Shown: positions 26,814 through 35,695, counted from the stretch's first letter. The stretch: 64,000 nucleotides of DNA from JAWAAW01 sp964353335 (GCA_964353335.1 CAYGVI010000001.1:134418-198417), one strand, 5' to 3'. Translations and numbers: made by a program. Notes: generated from the letters alone by a model not told the origin.

Positions 26814-27297
26814 AATGCGACATCAGCGCGTACTCACGCTCCATCTTTCCCGCGATTGATATCAGGACAAAGCCAAGCAGTATGTAAACCGCGATAAACA
26901 ACCAGACTTTTGGCAGGACATCATTCAGGTAGGACTCAACAAGCGGCTCAACCTTTCCAAAGCCAACAACAAGTTTTGCAATAAAGCCAAGCACTGTTTG
27001 CGGGTCCACGATCATGAAAACAAGGGCGCCAATGCCCGGAAGCAAAGTCATCCAACCCAATGACGCCAGCGTGTGCGCAAGATTCCTGTGGTAAACAAGC
27101 AGGACAAAAGCGCTGAGGAACAGAAGCCCAAGCGCAGTCCAGGGCAGGTACTGGAGGCTGGCTGGAATCTCCGCAGGGCGCGTTGTCAAAAGCATTGCGC
27201 CAAAAGGAATCAGCGTTGTAAGCGACGCAAAATACAGCAGCTTTGCAATCCATCCGATGATAAACCCTGTAAAACTGAACCTCCGATATGGCAGCAT
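26773..27297 (-). CDS. four-helix membrane protein (Yip1-like in outline)
   Basis: 174 aa from the ATG at 27297. The frame extends to 27342, but the TATA box (TTATTTATA, 27319-27327 on this strand) is 26 nt before 27297 and would lie inside the longer frame. Hydrophobic helices are near 10-35, 50-70, 85-110 and 130-155. The order, with a short amphipathic start, resembles Yip1-type membrane proteins, but no diagnostic motif was found, so the assignment is weak. Confidence 0.6.
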   Translation of the reverse strand: MLPYRRFSFTGFIIGWIAKLLYFASLTTLIPFGAMLLTTRPAEIPASLQYLPWTALGLLFLSAFVLLVYHRNLAHTLASLGWMTLLPGIGALVFMIVDPQTVLGFIAKLVVGFGKVEPLVESYLNDVLPKVWLFIAVYILLGFVLISIAGKMEREYALMSHFRKIFGSRVRFFR

Positions 27298-27357
27298 ATC
27301 CTGTGCAGAGACCAAAAGGTATAAATAACCTTCTTTCTGCATTAGAGGTGAAAAAAG

Positions 27358-28314
27358 ATGGTGATAGTAACAATAGCCTGGTTTTTAGGAGCTTGCATAC
27401 TCCTCATTATTGCAGGTGCTGTCCTTCTAAGGAGCCTTTCAAGGCTTGCAGCATTCCTCAGGATTAACGAGTTCATTGCAGCATTTATTTTGATGGCTTT
27501 CTGCACTTCCCTGCCTGAATTGTTCATCGGGATAAACTCCGCTCTGGCAGGAAAGCCAGCCCTTTCGCTTGGAAATGTTATCGGCTCCAATATAATAGAG
27601 CTGACCCTTGTTGCAGGCATAGCAATAGTGCTCGCAAGGGGAATAAGGATGGAGCGCAGGTTTATGCGAAAGGAAGTGTACGGAATGGTGCTGCTCGCGG
27701 CATTGCCCATGCTTCTTATGTTCCTTGGAAAGGAGCTTTCAAGGCTTGACGGGCTTATCCTCCTTGGCGCGTTCGCAATATACTTTTACGAAATGATTAC
27801 TTCAAAGCACGCAAATTTCCACCAGCACGTGCGGGAAAGGGACTCGCACTGGATTGCGCTCGGCACATTCCTCCTTTTCCTTGCCAGCGCAACAGCACTG
27901 TATTTCAGCGCAAAATGGGTTGTCTCATACGGCTCAGAGCTTGCAGGAGCGCTTGGGCTTCCGCCATTGCTGATTGGATTGTTCTTTGTCTCGCTTGGAA
28001 CAACACTTCCTGACCTCACATTCAGCGCAAGGGCTGTGCTCTCAAAGCACTCGACGCTCGCAATAGGCGACCTTGTCGGAGCCGTTGTTGTCAATTCAAC
28101 AGTTGTGCTTGGAGTAGCTGCGCTGATATGCCCGATTACAAACTCATTCGCGCTGTTCATAACAAGCGCGGCTTTCCTCATTGCGATAACCTTCCTATTT
28201 GCCACGTTTACAGCAAGCGGAGACAGGCTGACCTGGAGGGAAGGAATGTCATTGATTATGTTCTACGTTGTTTTCGTGCTTGTCGAACTAAGCCTTCAGA
28301 ACTATTTCGGTTAG
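27358..28314 (+). CDS. sodium/calcium exchanger family protein
   Basis: 318 aa with about ten helices in two inverted repeats. The alpha-1 motif is CTSLPELFIGI...GNVIGSNI and the alpha-2 motif SLGTTLPDLTFS...GDLVGAVVVNST, the ion-binding signatures of CaCA-family exchangers (YrbG-like). The cation is uncertain; alpha-1 has Glu where calcium exchangers have it, alpha-2 has Asp. GAGGTG lies 8 bases before the ATG. Confidence 0.88.
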   Translation: MVIVTIAWFLGACILLIIAGAVLLRSLSRLAAFLRINEFIAAFILMAFCTSLPELFIGINSALAGKPALSLGNVIGSNIIELTLVAGIAIVLARGIRMERRFMRKEVYGMVLLAALPMLLMFLGKELSRLDGLILLGAFAIYFYEMITSKHANFHQHVRERDSHWIALGTFLLFLASATALYFSAKWVVSYGSELAGALGLPPLLIGLFFVSLGTTLPDLTFSARAVLSKHSTLAIGDLVGAVVVNSTVVLGVAALICPITNSFALFITSAAFLIAITFLFATFTASGDRLTWREGMSLIMFYVVFVLVELSLQNYFG

Positions 28315-28352
28315 CGCAAGTATTTTATATTACTGATTTCGCTGACGATGTT

Positions 28353-29642
28353 ATGAGGGTGGTGGCAGATTTACACATTCACAGCAGATTCTCAAGAGCC
28401 TGCTCAAAACAGACAGACATTCCCAACCTTGAGAAATATGCAAAGCTGAAAGGGCTTGGTCTTCTTGGAACAGGAGACTTCCAGCACCCTAAATGGGGCC
28501 CTGAAATAAAACAGGAACTTACAGAAATTTCAGGAACAGGAGTTTACCAGACAAAAACAGGATTTCCATTTATTCACCAGACAGAAATATCGCTGGTTTA
28601 CACAGACGCAGGCAAAGGAAGGCGCGTTCACCACGTTGTTTTGGCGCCGTCAAGAGAAGTTGTTGACCAAATAACAGAGGCGCTTTCAAAAAAAGGGCGC
28701 ATTGACTATGACGGAAGACCCATATTCAACATTTCCTCTGCTGACTTTGTTTCTATGCTGCGCGCAATTTCAGAAGACATTGAGGTTATTCCTGCGCACG
28801 CGTGGACTCCGTGGTTTGGCGTGTTCGGCGACAAAAGCGGATATGACTCGCTCAAGGACTGCTTCCACGACCAGACAAAGCACGTGCACGCAATTGAGAC
28901 AGGAATCAGCAGCGACCCTGCGATGAACAGAAGGCTTTCACAGCTGGACAGCATCAACATCATCTCATCTTCAGACATGCACTCATTCTGGCCCTGGAGG
29001 ATTGGCAGGGAAGCAACAGTCTTTGATGTCAAGGAGCTAACTTACAATAATATTCTAAAGGCAATAAGGACAGGAGAAGGGCTTGCCGGCACAATAGAAT
29101 TTTTCCCGGAAGAAGGCAAGTATCATTATGACGGCCACAGATTGTGCGGTGTCGTGATGAGCCCTGCAGAGGCAAACAAAGTGAACAAAATATGCCCTGT
29201 GTGCAAAAAGGAACTGACAATCGGAGTCGCGCACCGCGTTGAAGAGCTCGCAGACCGCGCAGAAGGTGAAAAAGTGCCAAACCTCAAGCCGTTCCACAGG
29301 ATTATTCCGCTTTCAGAGCTTATTTCAGCTGCAATCGGCAGCCCTGTTGCATCAAAATACACATTCAAGGCATACTATGACATTGTTGGAAAGTTTGGAA
29401 ACGAATTCACAGTCCTGCTTGACGCAACAGAAGAAGAACTGGCAAAGGCAGCAGATGCAAAAATTGTCGAGTTCATAATGCGCAACAGAAAACAGGAAAT
29501 AAAATGGCATCCTGGCTATGACGGAGAATACGGCCACCCGATATTTGACGAGAACGCGCCAATTCCAAAGCCGAAAATAAAGCCAGCGCCAATCCAGGAT
29601 ACGCCAGCAAAGCCAATACAGCGCGGATTAGGCGATTTCTGA
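28353..29642 (+). CDS. endonuclease Q (deaminated-base repair nuclease)
   Basis: 429 aa. A longer frame opens at 28128, but family proteins begin at MRVVADLHIHSRFS and the TATA box ATTTTATATT (28322-28331) is 26 nt before 28353. PHP-type metal motifs are LHIHSRFS, GTGDFQHPKW, PAHAWTPWF and SSSDMHSF; a zinc-binding CPVCKK and the family tracts SSDPAMNRRL and IEFFPEEGKYHYDGHR are conserved. EndoQ nicks 5' of uracil, hypoxanthine, xanthine and abasic sites. The C-terminus ends QRGLGDF, a textbook PCNA-binding motif (QxxLxxF) preceded by a Pro/Lys-rich linker. Next gene: a nucleotide deaminase. Confidence 0.93.
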   Translation: MRVVADLHIHSRFSRACSKQTDIPNLEKYAKLKGLGLLGTGDFQHPKWGPEIKQELTEISGTGVYQTKTGFPFIHQTEISLVYTDAGKGRRVHHVVLAPSREVVDQITEALSKKGRIDYDGRPIFNISSADFVSMLRAISEDIEVIPAHAWTPWFGVFGDKSGYDSLKDCFHDQTKHVHAIETGISSDPAMNRRLSQLDSINIISSSDMHSFWPWRIGREATVFDVKELTYNNILKAIRTGEGLAGTIEFFPEEGKYHYDGHRLCGVVMSPAEANKVNKICPVCKKELTIGVAHRVEELADRAEGEKVPNLKPFHRIIPLSELISAAIGSPVASKYTFKAYYDIVGKFGNEFTVLLDATEEELAKAADAKIVEFIMRNRKQEIKWHPGYDGEYGHPIFDENAPIPKPKIKPAPIQDTPAKPIQRGLGDF

Positions 29643-29688
29643 AGTAATATAAAGACCGCTCTGTTCGCTACAGCCAGGGGGGAGTGAA

Positions 29689-30186
29689 GTGAATACCAAA
29701 AAAATAGATTACCCATACATTCCAGAAGGCAGGACAATTGAATATGTGCCTGCAAGCAATTTCTATATCAGGGTAGCAATGGAATTCGCAAGGCTTGAGT
29801 CACTTGATAAAGTCCACCCGACAGGAAGCGTTGTTGTGAGGGATGACAAAATAATCGGCTTTGGGGCAAACGGGACAGACTATCACGATAAAAACGGCTG
29901 TGAGCGCAAGCGCCTTAAAAGCCTGACAGGGCAGGACTATGAAAAATGCGAAGGCTGCCACCCAAAGAACCACAGCGAGCCAAGGGCAATTAATGACGCA
30001 AGGTCAGGCGGCAACAGCCCAGAAAATGCAGACCTTTACCTCTGGGGCCACTGGTGGTGCTGCAAGTGGTGCTGGGACTCAATATTAGATGGAAAAATCA
30101 GGCAGGTCTATCTTCTTGAAAACAGTGAAGTTTTGTTTGACAGGGAGCGCGAAGGCAACATAATCGGCAGGCAGTTCAAGAATTAA
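29689..30186 (+). CDS. dCMP/cytidine deaminase-like protein
   Basis: 165 aa with GTG start preceded by GGGGGGAG. The zinc site reads HSEPRAI (H-x-E) and WCCKWC, where the Pro of the usual PCxxC is a Cys. An extra CEGCH upstream may bind a second zinc as in some dCMP deaminases. Likely hydrolytic deamination of a pyrimidine nucleotide, but the substrate is unproved; tRNA-type deaminases are the alternative. It is 46 bases after endonuclease Q. Its stop overlaps the convergent radical SAM gene by 4 bases. Confidence 0.75.
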   Translation: MNTKKIDYPYIPEGRTIEYVPASNFYIRVAMEFARLESLDKVHPTGSVVVRDDKIIGFGANGTDYHDKNGCERKRLKSLTGQDYEKCEGCHPKNHSEPRAINDARSGGNSPENADLYLWGHWWCCKWCWDSILDGKIRQVYLLENSEVLFDREREGNIIGRQFKN

Positions 30187-31223
30187 CCGCCCTTCTCAAC
30201 CATTTCGTGCACTGCGAGGTTGAAATCCCTTGTTATGTCACAGCAGAACTCGCGGCATATTGGGTCTTCTGAGGGATTGCGCCTGATTGCGAATTCAAAT
30301 GCCTGGTCTGCCTGCGCAGCAAGGCTTTCAGACCTCCTGCCCAATGGTTTTCCTTTTTCCCTGAAATAAATATCACAAGGCCAATAATGCTCAGGACCAT
30401 AAACGCGCTCATCCATACAAATATAGCACCTTGTTCCGGCATACTTTTTGTCCTTCAAGCCGCGCATTGTTGCAAAATGCCCAAGGCGGTAATTGAAAAA
30501 GTTGTATTTTTCCCTCAAGGCGCCGCTTTTCTCGGCAAGGCGCTGTATTTTTGCCTTTTGCTCATCAGTCATTGAGTGCATCAACCTTGTTGTTGGAATC
30601 AGCTTGAAATCATCAGGGCGAAGACCTGAAACAAAATTCGCAATATCCTCCACGCGTGAAATATTATTGTCGCACACAACAACATTGATTGTCAGATAAA
30701 CATCTTTTCCAGCATCACGCATCCCCACAAGCCCGCCGACTGTTTCAACAATCTGCTCAAAAGTGTTTTTTCTCCCAGTCATCTGGTCGCATTCTGACTG
30801 ATTGTCAGTGTTAAGAGTCACATAAAAGAATTTTGCGCCGTTCTCAACCAGTTTCTTGTACAATTCAGGGCTTCCTGTGCCATTTGTTGACAAAGAACTG
30901 GTCATTCCCCTCTCCTGCGCTGTCGCGACAATCTCCTCAAGCCCGTCAAATATTGTCACCTCGCCGCCTGTCAGGTGGAGGTATTTGCACTTGAAATCAG
31001 CAAGCCTTTCAACAACCTTTTTTGCCTCATCAATGCCAAAATCACGCTGGGTGTACTGCGCCCTTTTGCAGTAAAGGCAGTTGAAATTGCACCTCTCGGT
31101 CAGGAAAAGAACACCCCTGCCGGTAACGTCATAAGCAGGCACTTTTCCCAAAAAGCATTTTGCAAGCTTTTCTGCGCGGGCATTGTTTATGCTGTAAGCG
31201 TGCAGTGCCTCAATGTTTTGCAT
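30183..31223 (-). CDS. radical SAM protein with C-terminal Cys-rich (SPASM-like) region
   Basis: 346 aa from the ATG at 31223, which has GAGGTG just upstream; a TTG further out is also open. The radical SAM cluster is CNFNCLYC, followed by LTGGEVT (the GGE SAM-binding motif). The C-terminal part has more cysteines (CYICMDE, WPCDIYF, CREFCC), enough for an auxiliary iron-sulfur cluster. Its start overlaps the upstream hypothetical gene by 14 bases, so the two are probably one functional pair. The substrate is unknown; peptide- or RNA-modifying enzymes of this class look similar. Confidence 0.82.
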   Translation of the reverse strand: MQNIEALHAYSINNARAEKLAKCFLGKVPAYDVTGRGVLFLTERCNFNCLYCKRAQYTQRDFGIDEAKKVVERLADFKCKYLHLTGGEVTIFDGLEEIVATAQERGMTSSLSTNGTGSPELYKKLVENGAKFFYVTLNTDNQSECDQMTGRKNTFEQIVETVGGLVGMRDAGKDVYLTINVVVCDNNISRVEDIANFVSGLRPDDFKLIPTTRLMHSMTDEQKAKIQRLAEKSGALREKYNFFNYRLGHFATMRGLKDKKYAGTRCYICMDERVYGPEHYWPCDIYFREKGKPLGRRSESLAAQADQAFEFAIRRNPSEDPICREFCCDITRDFNLAVHEMVEKGG

Positions 31224-31821
31224 TCTGCACCTCAAGGTAATTCTTCAGCACAGAATATTCCCTGTCAAGGTCCTGCTTGTCAGGAACGTGCACAAATGAG
31301 GCAAAAGCAACATCGCTCTGGCCGTAATAATGAATCCTGTAAAACTTTATTGGACCGAGAACGTGCCTGAGAGGAATCTTGAAGTCATGCGGATTTGACA
31401 GGTCAACGGTCTCCTTGTCAAGGATTAGGCATTTTGTCCTGTGGCTCATTTTCATGTCCTCAAACGCGAGCCAGAAATAATTCTGCGGAATCTCAGTTCC
31501 CTGCCTTGGCTTAAACCTGTAAATGCTTGCAGCAAGCAGGACATAGTCAGAAATATCGTGCTCTTGTGCAATTTTGATGCCGTTAAATTTGATAAAATGC
31601 TTTATCTGCTCCTCAAGCGGCATCCCGCTGGGCTTTATCAGAACAAAAGGATTGCCTTCTTTTGGGCAGATGTCAGGCTTGATGCTGTTCCTGACAAGGT
31701 CGTCATACTTGCTCAGGTTCATGTCAGGAAGCCAGATGTCCTCAGGAAAATAGCTGTCAAAGAACTCCTTAAATGTCAGGTTGTTCCATCTCCAGGCAAG
31801 CCTTTTGAGGATTTTCCCCAT
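31210..31821 (-). CDS. hypothetical protein, possible divergent NDK-like fold, paired with radical SAM gene
   Basis: 203 aa from the ATG at 31821. A TATA box (CTTTATAAG, 31842-31850 on this strand) is 26 nt before it, so the longer frames to 31974 are unlikely. NPFVLIKPSGMPLEEQI near residues 72-88 recalls the N-terminal strand-helix of nucleoside diphosphate kinase (VLLKPDAVQ). A late HYYGQSDVAFASFVHV recalls the end of that fold, but the active-site His context is not clear. No family assigned. It overlaps the radical SAM gene, suggesting it is its substrate-binding or partner protein. Confidence 0.55.
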   Translation of the reverse strand: MGKILKRLAWRWNNLTFKEFFDSYFPEDIWLPDMNLSKYDDLVRNSIKPDICPKEGNPFVLIKPSGMPLEEQIKHFIKFNGIKIAQEHDISDYVLLAASIYRFKPRQGTEIPQNYFWLAFEDMKMSHRTKCLILDKETVDLSNPHDFKIPLRHVLGPIKFYRIHYYGQSDVAFASFVHVPDKQDLDREYSVLKNYLEVQNAKH

Positions 31822-31912
31822 ATCAGATAACATGGTTCTATGCTTATAAAGCTGGCGTTGTCTGGACTGCTGCAACACACGCGTATAAACCCAGAATACA
31901 TCCCTGTCTTTC

Positions 31913-32683
31913 ATGAAACTTGAAAACATGTGCAGGAACTTTTTGCATTCTGCAATAATCGCAGGAGCTGCCACGCTTGCAGGCTGTGCGGGATACTACA
32001 AGCAGGGCGAGGAAGCGCACAAGGAGGGATTTTACGTTGAGAGCGAGCTTCGCGGCGGAATGGAATACATGCAATACCGCGCAAAGCTCGGCAACAAAAT
32101 ACAAACAACACCTGTGCACCCTGACGACTGGTTCCTATCAGGCGAGACAAAAGCAGAAGTTAAAAGAGGATGGGACATTCCAGTAAGGGGCGGCGCAGGG
32201 GCGTCAGTTGGAATACCTGAGCTAAGAGTGGGGGCAGGGCTTGACGCGAGAATAAACCCATTGCACGCGTCAAAAGAAAGAGAGGGAATTTTTCAGGGTG
32301 AACAGCAAAGCTCTGACAAAAGAGCCCCGCAGGACGGCTCATTTGTGTATTCTGATTTAAGACCAACATGGTTCACAATAATTCCAACAATCATAGCCGA
32401 GGCAAACCTCGGAGACCTGAGAATAAGGGCAGAGGCAGGAATGCCATACGGCGGCTTTGACTTTGAATCAGGCCACGACAGGTATTCTGAACTGAACGCA
32501 GTACAGAGATATTCCTGGAAGGGATTCGGCAAAAGAGGGACAATCGGAGTGGATTTCCCCATCACAGAAGGGCTGCGCGTCGGAGTAATGGGCGGAGTTG
32601 AAAAGTACAATGTTGAGCTCGGCGGTGAAAAGGGAAAAATTGACGTAATACTGGGCGCTGTGCAGCTCGGGCTTGACTTTTGA
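31913..32683 (+). CDS. putative lipoprotein with beta-strand-rich, barrel-like C-terminus
   Basis: 256 aa. The N-terminus has a hydrophobic stretch ending LAGC (Cys 25), a lipobox. The body has regularly spaced glycine/aromatic alternating strands (VGAGLDARI, LRIRAEAGM, LRVGVMGGVEKYN) and ends VQLGLDF, a terminal Phe as in bacterial outer-membrane barrels. That is unusual for an archaeon; a soluble beta protein is the alternative. GTATAAA at 31883-31889 is 26 nt before the ATG, so the message is leaderless. Divergent from the radical SAM pair. Confidence 0.6.
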   Translation: MKLENMCRNFLHSAIIAGAATLAGCAGYYKQGEEAHKEGFYVESELRGGMEYMQYRAKLGNKIQTTPVHPDDWFLSGETKAEVKRGWDIPVRGGAGASVGIPELRVGAGLDARINPLHASKEREGIFQGEQQSSDKRAPQDGSFVYSDLRPTWFTIIPTIIAEANLGDLRIRAEAGMPYGGFDFESGHDRYSELNAVQRYSWKGFGKRGTIGVDFPITEGLRVGVMGGVEKYNVELGGEKGKIDVILGAVQLGLDF

Positions 32684-32777
32684 GCGCATATGACTTTTTT
32701 GTCCCATTAACTTTATATTCTGTATTCACGTATTACACTGCAGTGTGACTTTTATGTCATACATAGGAGGTAATAAA

Positions 32778-32996
32778 ATGGCAAAGAAAACTGAAAGTTC
32801 ACCAGAACAGGTCGGCTTCCACAAGGGAGCGCTGACAACTCTCGCAAAAGAGAGGCAGGAGCTCGGAAGGCTTCTCGCAATAGTTGAGCAGTTGATGCAG
32901 ATGCACGTCAAGGCATTGAAAGAGCTTGGCGTTGACCTCGAGGCAGAAGCCAAGAAGGCATCAGCAAAGAAACCATTGGAGGAAAAGATAAAGTGA
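32778..32996 (+). CDS. small helical protein heading metallopeptidase cassette
   Basis: 72 aa from the ATG at 32778, with AGGAGGT eight bases upstream (one of the strongest ribosome sites in the window); the frame opens 33 bases earlier but without such a site. The protein is almost entirely charged helix (TLAKERQELGRLLAIVEQL), probably a coiled coil. A TATA box CTTTATATT (32709-32717) precedes it. The stop overlaps the next gene's GTG (GTGA). No family recognised. Confidence 0.7.
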   Translation: MAKKTESSPEQVGFHKGALTTLAKERQELGRLLAIVEQLMQMHVKALKELGVDLEAEAKKASAKKPLEEKIK

Positions 32997-33823
32997 GCTA
33001 CTGCGGTTCCTCGTGCGGATATGGAAGCTCTGGCGCAAGCAGCTACGGCCAGAGCGCTGCTTCTTACGGAGGCAGCTACTCAGGAGCCCAGCAGTCATAT
33101 TTCCCAAAAGAGCAAATGTATGCGCACTCCTCAATTGACAGCATCGTGAGCCACGAATCAGTTGAGAAGCAATCAAGAGCACTGCCGCAGTATGTTCCAA
33201 GCTCTGCAAAAGGAGCTTACCTGAGCATGCACACGCCAGGAAATTATTTTGTCGCAGACACTTTCCTCAAGGCAGGAAGCACTGCAAGGTTTGTCGGCGA
33301 TGCTGCAGAAATACAGGAATACATACAGGATGCTTTCAGGGCGACAACAGGCGAGGAGCTGCCAAAGGACATCATTGTGCAAGTCCTTAATGACAGGGAA
33401 TTCAGGAAGGCGCACGAATCAACAAGCGGCTCATGGAGCGAGGGAATACAGGGATTCAGCCTGAACTCAAACGGAAGGGGCGCAAGCCAGGTTTTCGCAA
33501 GGGCAGACCAGCTTGACAAACTGATGCTCACAATCGGCCACGAAATCGGCCACGTGCTTACAAAAACACTGAAGAACGCCCACGACGAGGAGGCAAAGGC
33601 ATTTGCGTTCTCACTCGCGTGGATGGAAACAATAAGGGAGAGGAACATCGCAGGAATAGGCAGCCACATACTGCCAAACCCAGCGAACAACGGACTGCAC
33701 GACACAGCATTTGATTTCGTGCAGAAAATAATGAGGTATGGCGAAAGCGCGTGGGAGGCATTCAAGCAGCTCGCGGGCGGCGCAATTACAATCACACAGC
33801 AGGCAGAATTAGTGGAGGTATAA
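32993..33823 (+). CDS. HEIGH zinc metallopeptidase-like protein
   Basis: 276 aa from GTG, coupled to the gene before it. Residues 1-35 are low complexity, rich in Ser, Gly, Tyr and Cys (MSYCGSSCGYGSSG start). The catalytic zinc motif HEIGH is near residue 183, followed by acidic DEEAKAF that could give the third ligand. No signal peptide, so it probably acts in the cytoplasm. It lies directly before a nucleotidyltransferase-like gene, with GGAGGT for that gene inside its end. Substrate unknown. Confidence 0.72.
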   Translation: MSYCGSSCGYGSSGASSYGQSAASYGGSYSGAQQSYFPKEQMYAHSSIDSIVSHESVEKQSRALPQYVPSSAKGAYLSMHTPGNYFVADTFLKAGSTARFVGDAAEIQEYIQDAFRATTGEELPKDIIVQVLNDREFRKAHESTSGSWSEGIQGFSLNSNGRGASQVFARADQLDKLMLTIGHEIGHVLTKTLKNAHDEEAKAFAFSLAWMETIRERNIAGIGSHILPNPANNGLHDTAFDFVQKIMRYGESAWEAFKQLAGGAITITQQAELVEV

Positions 33824-35695
33824 ATGGCAAAATCAACAAAGAAAGAAGACAAGAAAGCACCAAAACAGGAAGAGCAGCCGCAGGACGCAAGCCTGCCGCC
33901 TGAAGTCCGCGAAAAACTCGCGCAGCTGAAGGCAAAGCTCGAGAAGTTCCAAAAATCAACAGTTGAAAAGTTTGACAAATACATCGTCGGAATCGCACTG
34001 ATGCCTCCGCCAAAGGCGCCTCCTGCAGAACTGCCTCCGGAAATCCTTGCAGAAGAGCAGAAGCGCTTTGCGCAAATCAAGGACAAGCACCATGTTCTCA
34101 TTTTGATTGATGACACAGAGCCGTCAAAAATGTCAAAGCAGGAGCTCAAGGACAAGCTCACAGCAATAATGGACAACACTGCAAAGGACATTGACCCGTC
34201 AATAGTCCCGCAGACACTGCTCCTGACTGAATTGTGGCAGAACTGCTATGACGCAAAGTATGACTGGCTGCAGTTGATTGCAATGTCAGCACCAGTCTAT
34301 GACACAGGAATGCTCGGCGCGATAAAGATTGCAGAAATCCACAAGACCATGGTCCTGAAAAAGTTTGAGAAATACATTGTCGCGTACGTGCTCGCAGGAA
34401 GCATTGTCACAGGAAGGGCAACAAAGGAAAGCGACATTGACGTCTTCATAGTCATAGACGACACAGACGTCAAGAAAATGACACGCGCAGAACTCAAGGA
34501 CAAGCTCCGCGCGATAATCATAAACATGGGAATGGACGCCGGCGACATAACCGGAATCAAGAACAAGATAAACATCCAAACCTACATTTTGACAGACTTC
34601 TGGGACGCGATAAGGGAGGCGAACCCTGTTATGTTCACCTTCCTCCGCGACGGAGTGCCGTTCTTTGACCGCGGAATCTTCATGCCATGGAAGCAATTGC
34701 TCAAGATGGGAAAAATCAAGCCGTCGCCTGAAGCGATTGACATGTATATGAGCACAGGGGAGCAGGGGCTTGACCGCATCAAGTTCAAGTTCAAGGACAT
34801 TGCAACAGAGGATTTCTTCTGGAGCATTTTGACTCCAACACAGGCAGCGCTTATGCTCTACGGAGTCCCGCCGCCTGCGCCAAAGGAAACCTGCGAAGTC
34901 CTCAGGGAGATTTTTGTGAAAAAAGAAAGGCTCCTTGAAGATGAATATGTCAAAATGCTTGAGAATGTCATCCAGACAAGGAAAGACATTGAGCACGGCG
35001 TAAAGAAGGAAGTCACAGGAAAAGAGCTTGACAAGCTGCTTGACGACTCTGAGAAGTACATGAAGCGCCTGAAAAAGCTTTTCGGACAGATTGAGAAGAA
35101 CAAGGAGGAAGAGACAATAGTCCACATCTACGAGACCCTCACGACGGTAATCCGCGACGTGCTAAGGTCAGAGGGAGAGGAAAAGGTGGAGGAGGCAGAG
35201 CTTATCAGCACTTTTGAGGACAAGCTCATCTCAACAGGCAAGGTTCCTGCAAAATTCCTCAGGCTGTTTAATGATTTCATAGCCGCAAAGAAGGCGTATG
35301 ACGCAGGCAAGCTGACCAAGACTGACATTGAGCAGGCGCGCAAGAGCGCTTCTGAGCTTGTCAAGTTTATGGTTGAGTATTTGCAGCGCAAGCGCGGACG
35401 CGAGCTTGAGCAGACAAAAGTCAGGGTCAAGATAGGTGAAAAGTTCGGAGAAGTCACCCTGCTTGGCAGCATAGCATTTGTTGTCAGGAACCTTGACGCG
35501 CCTGAAAAGGTCATTGAGAAGGCTGCGATAAACCGCGACGGCTCTCTTGGCCCGCTTGAGCCAAGCTCCTGGGAGGAATACGAGAAGTCAATGGCAAAGA
35601 TAGCCATACCGCCAAAGGTATTCATCAGGGAGCCTGTATTCGAGTCCCTAAAGAAAATCTTCGGCAGGGATGTTGAAGTGCTGATAACGCAGTAA
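33824..35695 (+). CDS. duplicated nucleotidyltransferase-like protein, first copy degenerate
   Basis: 623 aa. After a Lys/Gln-rich lead and coiled coil, two homologous halves follow: residues ~49-165 and ~178-305. Both contain IDDT-type strands followed by KxxLKDKL helices. Only the second has the polymerase-beta signature LAGSIVTGRATKESDIDVFI (GS, then DxD). In the first, GS is absent and the corresponding strand is LILIDD. A helical, HEPN-like region (~330-520) and a C-terminal alpha/beta segment follow. Possible roles: nucleotide transfer to RNA or protein, or a toxin-antitoxin-like device. It is the last gene of a tight three-gene cassette. Confidence 0.7.
   Translation: MAKSTKKEDKKAPKQEEQPQDASLPPEVREKLAQLKAKLEKFQKSTVEKFDKYIVGIALMPPPKAPPAELPPEILAEEQKRFAQIKDKHHVLILIDDTEPSKMSKQELKDKLTAIMDNTAKDIDPSIVPQTLLLTELWQNCYDAKYDWLQLIAMSAPVYDTGMLGAIKIAEIHKTMVLKKFEKYIVAYVLAGSIVTGRATKESDIDVFIVIDDTDVKKMTRAELKDKLRAIIINMGMDAGDITGIKNKINIQTYILTDFWDAIREANPVMFTFLRDGVPFFDRGIFMPWKQLLKMGKIKPSPEAIDMYMSTGEQGLDRIKFKFKDIATEDFFWSILTPTQAALMLYGVPPPAPKETCEVLREIFVKKERLLEDEYVKMLENVIQTRKDIEHGVKKEVTGKELDKLLDDSEKYMKRLKKLFGQIEKNKEEETIVHIYETLTTVIRDVLRSEGEEKVEEAELISTFEDKLISTGKVPAKFLRLFNDFIAAKKAYDAGKLTKTDIEQARKSASELVKFMVEYLQRKRGRELEQTKVRVKIGEKFGEVTLLGSIAFVVRNLDAPEKVIEKAAINRDGSLGPLEPSSWEEYEKSMAKIAIPPKVFIREPVFESLKKIFGRDVEVLITQ

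Noticed and set aside
28128..28352. N-terminal extension of endonuclease Q
   Set aside because: It overlaps the exchanger gene and the TATA box, and family proteins start at the DLHIHS motif.
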